Shown here: one piece after another, positions 58,490 through 64,000 of the stretch
Layout of the letters: each line of letters starts with the position of its first letter
How positions within the stretch are numbered: position 1 is the first letter of the stretch
Assembly (NCBI RefSeq): GCF_000764305.2
Contig: NW_025937381.1
Span: forward strand, 517,571 to 581,570
Length of the DNA: 64,000 nucleotides
Source: Hyalella azteca
Taxonomy: Eukaryota; Arthropoda; Malacostraca; Amphipoda; Hyalellidae
Reading direction: 5' to 3'
Notes under the pieces: model-generated
Database searches by the model: none
What the model was told of the DNA's origin: nothing
What the model saw: only the letters and a program-made list of their open reading frames with translations
Program-made: the position numbers and the translations under genes

Positions 58490-60603
58490 AAACATAGATT
58501 TGGAAATGAGGTGTCTGTATCACATCTTCGTGAAACGATTGTCGTCTCACTAGCTAATAATTAATTACACGGATTGGTTACCATGCTATTTGTGATATAA
58601 TTTTAGAAATAACAGCTCATAAATGTTCAGCGATGAAGAAATTAGAGCGTACTTGTTTTTTCTGCGTTCACAAGCCCTGGGGTGTAAAATGACTCGGTGT
58701 CCTTGCCAGGATCTCAAGTGTTGCACGCTCGTCGTATTGATGATAAACAGCGTACGTGATGGACGTGTCCTTGTAGACTTGCTAATTTATGAGTGCGCGA
58801 GCGAGATGAATGCTCAAATCTCTGTCTGTGAATTAAAAAGATTTACAGACTTTGTTTAGCTAAATTATACACGAGATGAAATCAAAACTTTGTTTAAATT
58901 GAAAATGGTGGCCACTCTGTGTTGATTGCACTTTAATTTTATGTTGCGTATAAAATGTTCGTCAGTATATACCACAACGGTTGAGCTAGCATTTACTCAA
59001 CTTTTAGGTGAACAAATAAAAGACGGGGATATATCTGGCCGCGAAAAAAGTAATTTTTAAAATAGTCCGATAATTCGAATAGATTGTAGCTCACATGGTT
59101 CATTTTAAAAAGATTCTTTATATTACATATCTTCCAAATACAATTAACAACATGACTTTCCATGAAGCTTTCCGGTTTCTTTAGAGCCCTACAAAGTAGT
59201 ATCAACGAATTGAATTCCGTGTAATTTTTTCCTTACTGTGCGGGCGCCAGGGGCCCCTCCTTGACAACAGCGTCTGTAAATCCCCAACCTGAATGCCTTA
59301 CGCAACAGGAACCAGTTCCTGCAGCAGACTGGTTCTTGCAGCATACTGAGATAATCGCCTGTAACCGACTCCCAATATGGATTTGGGTGCAGATAAAATG
59401 TTTGAGAGGGCAGGACTTGATAACAACAAGTTTATATATAATGCAGAAATATTGAAGAAACTTGAGTGATAATAATACGGCCATCAGACAAGCCTGTAGA
59501 TTATATTATATTATTCCATTTGCTGCAAATGGCAGTCAACGAACCAACTTTTCTTCATTTGAATGAACTTGAGTTAAGCAAGTGCATCTCTAATTTATAT
59601 ATGCATTTTTACTCGTGAATTGGGCACTAATACCTACCCAGGCTATTATAGTATCTCTGGTTTAATATCGTCTCTAAAGTATACTATCTAGTTCCACGAT
59701 ATTCATCTGTCATTTGCGCAATTATAGCAGATACCTATGACTCAAACTGTGCCACAGTTGTTTAAGTATATAAAAATAGGTGAGAATCATTCATCTTCTA
59801 TTTCAATTTCCAGTGCATCGCTGTTCGACGACAGTTATATGTTTGCTTCAGAGGAAGAATCCATCAAAATGTTCTCAACAAATTACGAATAATTTCACCT
59901 TTTCTACAAATCGTTCTCGAAGTACAATATTTAAGCTTCAACTTCTATATATTAGTAAATTTAGGCTGTAAAGAAAAAAATATGAATGCAGTGGGATTTA
60001 GTAACATTTGCAAAAAATTACTCTAATAACGAGACCTCTGCTGCTTGTAACGATCTGTGGTTTAGTATATTTTGATTTCATCAACATTCCATTAAGTTGA
60101 CCGTGATAGTTGCTACACGTTAACCGCAATTATATTCTGGGTAGCCAAACCATGCAGCCAAATGGATGATCTGCTTTAAAGAACAAGGCTTCGTCGGGCC
60201 AGCCAGGCCTGGTGTCCGAGCGCCTGATCTGCCAACTGTCCACCCCAAGAGTGAGCAAGTTTTTGCGAAGCCTGAGACTAGAACTGCATGCTTGGTTAAT
60301 TTTAGCGCAGAACGCATCCTAATTATGGGCTTTAAGAGGTTTTATTATAAGTCTAATTTTTGCTAATAAACCTGGTATCCGGTAAGTGTATTATCCATGA
60401 GATTATCCATAAAAATATAGTCGACCTACGAGCTACAAAACGCAGAAGGTAGCTTAATTTATTTGATTATAAAGTGAATTTCATATGATGAATATCAATA
60501 CTTTCTTTCTCAGCATAGTAGTCTCAATAATGTTGAAAATGTAACGTAAGATCAAAAGTTAGATATCGTCATATCTTGCTCATTAGATTTTTTACATGGT
60601 ACG
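58490..60603. other. No gene assigned
   Basis: A TATATAAAA at about 59767 is followed by an ATG only in short frames. A small inverted pair, GGAACCAGTTCC and GACTGGTTCTTG, is at about 59308-59340. Nothing else is supported. Confidence 0.4.
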
Positions 60604-60720
60604 CAGAGCTGGGCAGCGCTACTTTGAAATGTAGCGCCGCTACCGCTACCGCTACATGCTCTAAATGTAGCGGGCGCTACCGCTACCGCTACATCCACTA
60701 GATTGTAGCGAGCGCTACCG

Positions 60721-61062
60721 NNNNNNNNNNNNNNNNNNNNNNNNNNNNNNNNNNNNNNNNNNNNNNNNNNNNNNNNNNNNNNNNNNNNNNNNNNNNNNNN
60801 NNNNNNNNNNNNNNNNNNNNNNNNNNNNNNNNNNNNNNNNNNNNNNNNNNNNNNNNNNNNNNNNNNNNNNNNNNNNNNNNNNNNNNNNNNNNNNNNNNNN
60901 NNNNNNNNNNNNNNNNNNNNNNNNNNNNNNNNNNNNNNNNNNNNNNNNNNNNNNNNNNNNNNNNNNNNNNNNNNNNNNNNNNNNNNNNNNNNNNNNNNNN
61001 NNNNNNNNNNNNNNNNNNNNNNNNNNNNNNNNNNNNNNNNNNNNNNNNNNNNNNNNNNNNNN
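60721..61062. other. Assembly gap of 342 N
   Basis: The gap begins inside the GCTACC-repeat arm of the hAT-like element, a plausible cause of the failed assembly. Confidence 1.
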
Positions 61063-61099
61063 ATCATGGCTGGTTTTTAAATAATATTAATACTATTAA

Positions 61100-61809
61100 G
61101 GGGACCGGCTACCCTAAAAATCGGAAATTTTGGCTTTACCGTTTTCTTGACTCATTTTGTAGCTGCTGAAAAGGCGCGTCTAACGCAGTTTACCGCATGT
61201 CTGTGTGTGCTATAATTTTTGCGTAAGACAATTTTAAAAAAATATATATGAACATTTTTAACAATATGTACAAAGATTTATTTGAATTAAATCTGTATAT
61301 ATAGACCATTACTCTCGTTAATTACAAAGTGTTTGCACTCGTTTGAAAGCTACAAACGAGACGCGTTCAACAAAGCTATTAGTACCATAGATGTACATGC
61401 AATACTTTTTTGTGTAATGCAGTCTTGAACTTTTATAAAATGATCATTTTATATCATTATTTACAAATAAATGGTATTTATATCTCATTATTTAAAATGT
61501 GAAAAAATGGGAAGGATGCGAATAAAAAAAAGATGAGGAAAATAAAAAATCGGGGCTCTACAGTCACTAGATATTGTTGTTACAAATCGAATGATATGTG
61601 TCTCGACATTGTAGCATGTGATTTGCAGAAGTTACAAACTTTTTAGAGTACCCCTTATTTGCCGTTTTCTACTAATTTCACGTTTTCTTCAATTTTTTTA
61701 AATTTACATGAGCAAAAAGGTCTTAGATTTCTGTTTTACATATGTGTACCAAGTTTCAAAACGATCCGTCTGTGAACAAAAAAGTTTTGTTGGAGGGTAG
61801 CCGGTCCCC
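61100..61809 (-). mobile_element. TTAA-flanked element D2, 710 bp
   Basis: The ends GGGGACCGGCTACCCT and AGGGTAGCCGGTCCCC are inverted repeats with TTAA at 61096-61099 and 61810-61813. Its reverse complement matches element D1 at 25262-25750 along most of its length. It is inserted in the hAT-like element. Confidence 0.85.
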
Positions 61810-62020
61810 TTAAGTAAAATCTAAAGGCTTTATCTATAAATGTAGCGGTAGCGCTGTAGCGGCAAAACCTCGTATCGCTACTTAAATATGTAGCGGGCGC
61901 TACCGCTACCGCTACATTGCCTTAAATGTAGAGCCGCTACCGCTACCGCTACTGAAAATGTAACGGCCGCTAGTAGCGGCCGCTACATGTAGCGCGCTAC
62001 TGCCCACCTCTGATGGTACG

Positions 62021-63350
62021 ATAGAAAATTATTAAAGACGTTTAGCGCTAGAAGGAAACTTGAACAAATTCCATGTACACTGTTCACTGCAAAGCGAGGC
62101 ATATTTAGTAGGCTATATGAAAGCAAAAGAATGTATTCTGGTATGGGAATGAAATATTTTTGACATCAGTGAATATGTGACGACTTTGAGAATCTTCAAT
62201 GTATTTATTATTCTAAAAAAATTTCAAATGAGATTAAATATCACTAAATCAAAATAGCAAAGTTTGGAATAAATAAACCTATTTACGCTGATTTAATACC
62301 TGCTTGAACGTTCATGACCGGAGAGTAATTAATCATGATGAGAAGTTACACTGTGCTCCAAAATGGCACTTTTGACAAAACCAACTACAAGCATGTTTCA
62401 ATAAGGTAGACCAATGCAGAGGAAAATTTATTCACTTGTGATATGTTTTACATTTTGGCAAAGATTTGTTTGAAGAAGCATATGTCATGGCTTGTCAGCA
62501 AACATTTAAGTACGCATCTTCAGTCAAGAATAATTCTGCCTATTAATTGTGTTCCGCCCAAATGTCCTCTGATGACTTTTTCTTCTTCTACATTCTTCTA
62601 TAATATTAGTCGTACTATGTCATTATTCAGCGAAGGAATTTTTTGGAAAAGTATAACAGCTCAAGAAGCGAAGTAGATATGATAGCTTGTTTTTCAATGT
62701 GAAAAACATTGTCTTAATATTATAGGGGATTTGAATTAGGCATCATATAAGTAATAGAAAATTTAAATTACGTAAAATTAAGATTAAGTTAGTGTTAACT
62801 TTACGCTAGCTTTAAAAATAATTCTCTCGATAATAATTCATAATAGAGAAAGTATTTCAAACACAACCACACAACAGTTTCAGATGCTTAAGAATCAAGC
62901 GAACAAAATTGACTAAAATTTGCTGTCGCTCATTTGTTCTCGACTTCGATGCATTGATCATGAACAAGAAAATCAAATAGGGAATGAAGCACAACGATAA
63001 CGTACTGCAGAAAGCGTGAAACATGTTATCCCTTCTTTGTTACTCTTTTCAAGTAAGAAAATAATAGGAAATATAATGGAAATAGGCATATTATGGACAG
63101 GTAAAGGTCCAACACCATGTGTATCCCATTGTTTGCATCATTATCTCGTGATTTGAGAGGTGTGATGATGTATCTGTTTTGAAGCTTCCGGAGTTTATCT
63201 CTCCTTCTTCTAAGACGAGATGTGTTGGAAAACATTTAAATTTTAAATGATTGTTTCGTATACATTGGCATGCGAGATAAAAAGCGAAGCTGTGAAATTC
63301 ATACGAGACTTAGTGAATATACTGATAACAATCATACCAGTGTTATTTGT
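62021..63350. other. No gene seen
   Basis: AT-rich stretch containing the presumed 3' flank of the gene at 63351. The short frames at 62443 and 63026 carry no recognisable features. Confidence 0.45.
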
Positions 63351-64000
63351 TCACACGTAGTAATATTTGCTAGGTTTCAATTGACGAGTCAAAGGTGAGT
63401 CAACATAAGGCGATCCTCTGGTGACACGCTGCGAAGAAGTACGCCTAGCGGTAGGCAGGGTGAAGAATGGAACGTCGGCTCCTCGCGTGTAAGATTCAGA
63501 GGACTCGTCACTTTCCTCTGCTGGGTAGGACTGTGCTGTAGTTGCTTCATTCCTACTTGAGGTGACATCCTTTGTAGGAGCAGCTGGAGTTCCGTATGTC
63601 CGGGGTGCGGTGGTTGTTGTCTCGGCTGGCGCTGTGTATGTTCCAAAAGTTCGAGGAGCTTTCGTGGTAGTCGAAGTAGGCTTGGTGTAGGTTCTTCTCC
63701 GAGGTGTATATGGTCTTCTCGTTGTGGTGGTGCTGCTGTTGTCAATGAAGTAAGGCCTGAGGGAGACTCGTTTATTATCACCAGAGGAATTTTTGTTTCT
63801 CTCACCCGAACTTGCAGCCCTTGAAATCTGTGAAATGATCTTGGTAGTTTTGTTGAAAACTTTTTTCAGAACCTCTTTGTCCACTGTTGGAAGTTCGACA
63901 AATGTGCCAGATTTTTCTTCTTCGGATGAACCGTAACTCTTACCAGTATGTGACCTGTAGTCAGGCAAGGAAGGTTCATCTGAAGGATTAACTTGTGGCC
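63351..64000 (-). CDS. Thr/Pro-rich probably extracellular protein, 3' part (gene continues beyond the right edge)
   Basis: The frame is open from the window edge to a TGA at 63353-63351, at least 215 residues, so this is one long terminal exon. It begins in-frame with QVNPSDEPSLPDYRSHTGKS, then an acidic helix-like stretch VELPTVDKEVLKKVFNKTTK. The middle has two related Thr-rich units, TTTKAPRTFGTYTAPAE and TTTTAPRTYGTPAAPTK, that would suit O-glycosylation. The C-terminus is basic and Tyr-rich (RQLKPSKYYYV). I do not recognise the family; cuticle or other matrix protein is a guess from composition. No ATG lies within the visible part, so the start is off-window. Confidence 0.7.
   Translation of the reverse strand, partial: PQVNPSDEPSLPDYRSHTGKSYGSSEEEKSGTFVELPTVDKEVLKKVFNKTTKIISQISRAASSGERNKNSSGDNKRVSLRPYFIDNSSTTTTRRPYTPRRRTYTKPTSTTTKAPRTFGTYTAPAETTTTAPRTYGTPAAPTKDVTSSRNEATTAQSYPAEESDESSESYTRGADVPFFTLPTARRTSSQRVTRGSPYVDSPLTRQLKPSKYYYV

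Larger units (their letters stand above)
60604..62012. mobile_element. hAT-like element with 8-bp target duplication
   Basis: The ends CAGAGCTGGGCAG and CTGCCCACCTCTG are inverted repeats flanked by the exact 8-bp duplication ATGGTACG (60596-60603 and 62013-62020), diagnostic of hAT-type insertion. The subterminal DNA is packed with GTAGCGGTAGCG-type repeats in both orientations. The interior holds a 342-base gap and TTAA element D2. No transposase frame is visible in the sequenced part. Confidence 0.9.

Noticed and set aside
60552..61067. 171-codon minus-strand open frame
   Set aside because: It is produced by reading through 342 unknown bases.

Overview
The window is arthropod nuclear DNA, most likely from an insect. 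It is AT-rich, its genes are split by spliceosomal introns, several promoters carry TATA boxes at normal spacing, and old transposons are dense. No species marker is present, so I go no further. Two conserved genes lie at the left. The last three coding exons of a Canoe/afadin orthologue (69-2300, +) converge on a nearly complete PIGQ/GPI1 gene (5066-10333, -), the GlcNAc-transferase subunit that starts GPI-anchor synthesis. For both, the exon joins keep frame across every junction.

From 11.3 to 29.2 kb the window is a transposon graveyard with readable nesting. A TA-flanked inverted-repeat element (11327-16226) was hit by a GC-rich non-LTR retrotransposon (11826-15188, 12-bp target duplication) and by a sibling of itself (15325-16121). 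A third sibling lies at 16824-17766. Further right, a hairpin-rich repeat was split by a TAA-flanked PIF/Harbinger-like element (22385-25258). A TTAA-flanked element (25262-27486) sits on the end of that one and contains a hAT-like element built around a 1.1-kb palindrome. A piggyBac-like MITE (28198-28936) is itself split by a LINE remnant. A tRNA-derived SINE at about 22990-23236 ends in the same 3' tail as the CR1-like LINE remnants at 28.4, 31.4, 46.1 and 49.6 kb.

The most interesting region is 35.3-52.9 kb. Four genes (two +, then two -) encode small secreted proteins that I cannot assign to a named family. Each has a 12-bp first coding exon (four residues), a second exon that completes a signal peptide, and a third exon with a roughly 70-residue helical domain followed by a tail rich in Ile-Pro or Val-Pro repeats. 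All introns are phase 0, and each gene has a TATA box about 45 bp before the ATG. This is a tandem, locally expanded family. The structure suggests abundant, tissue-specific secretion, but that is inference.

The right end is gene-poor. A hAT-like element with an 8-bp target duplication (60604-62012) contains a 342-base assembly gap and a second TTAA element. The 3' part of a Thr-rich, probably extracellular protein gene runs off the right edge (63351-64000, -). One assembly flaw is clear: an exact 19-bp Tn5/Nextera mosaic end at 29659-29677, ten bases after a lone N.
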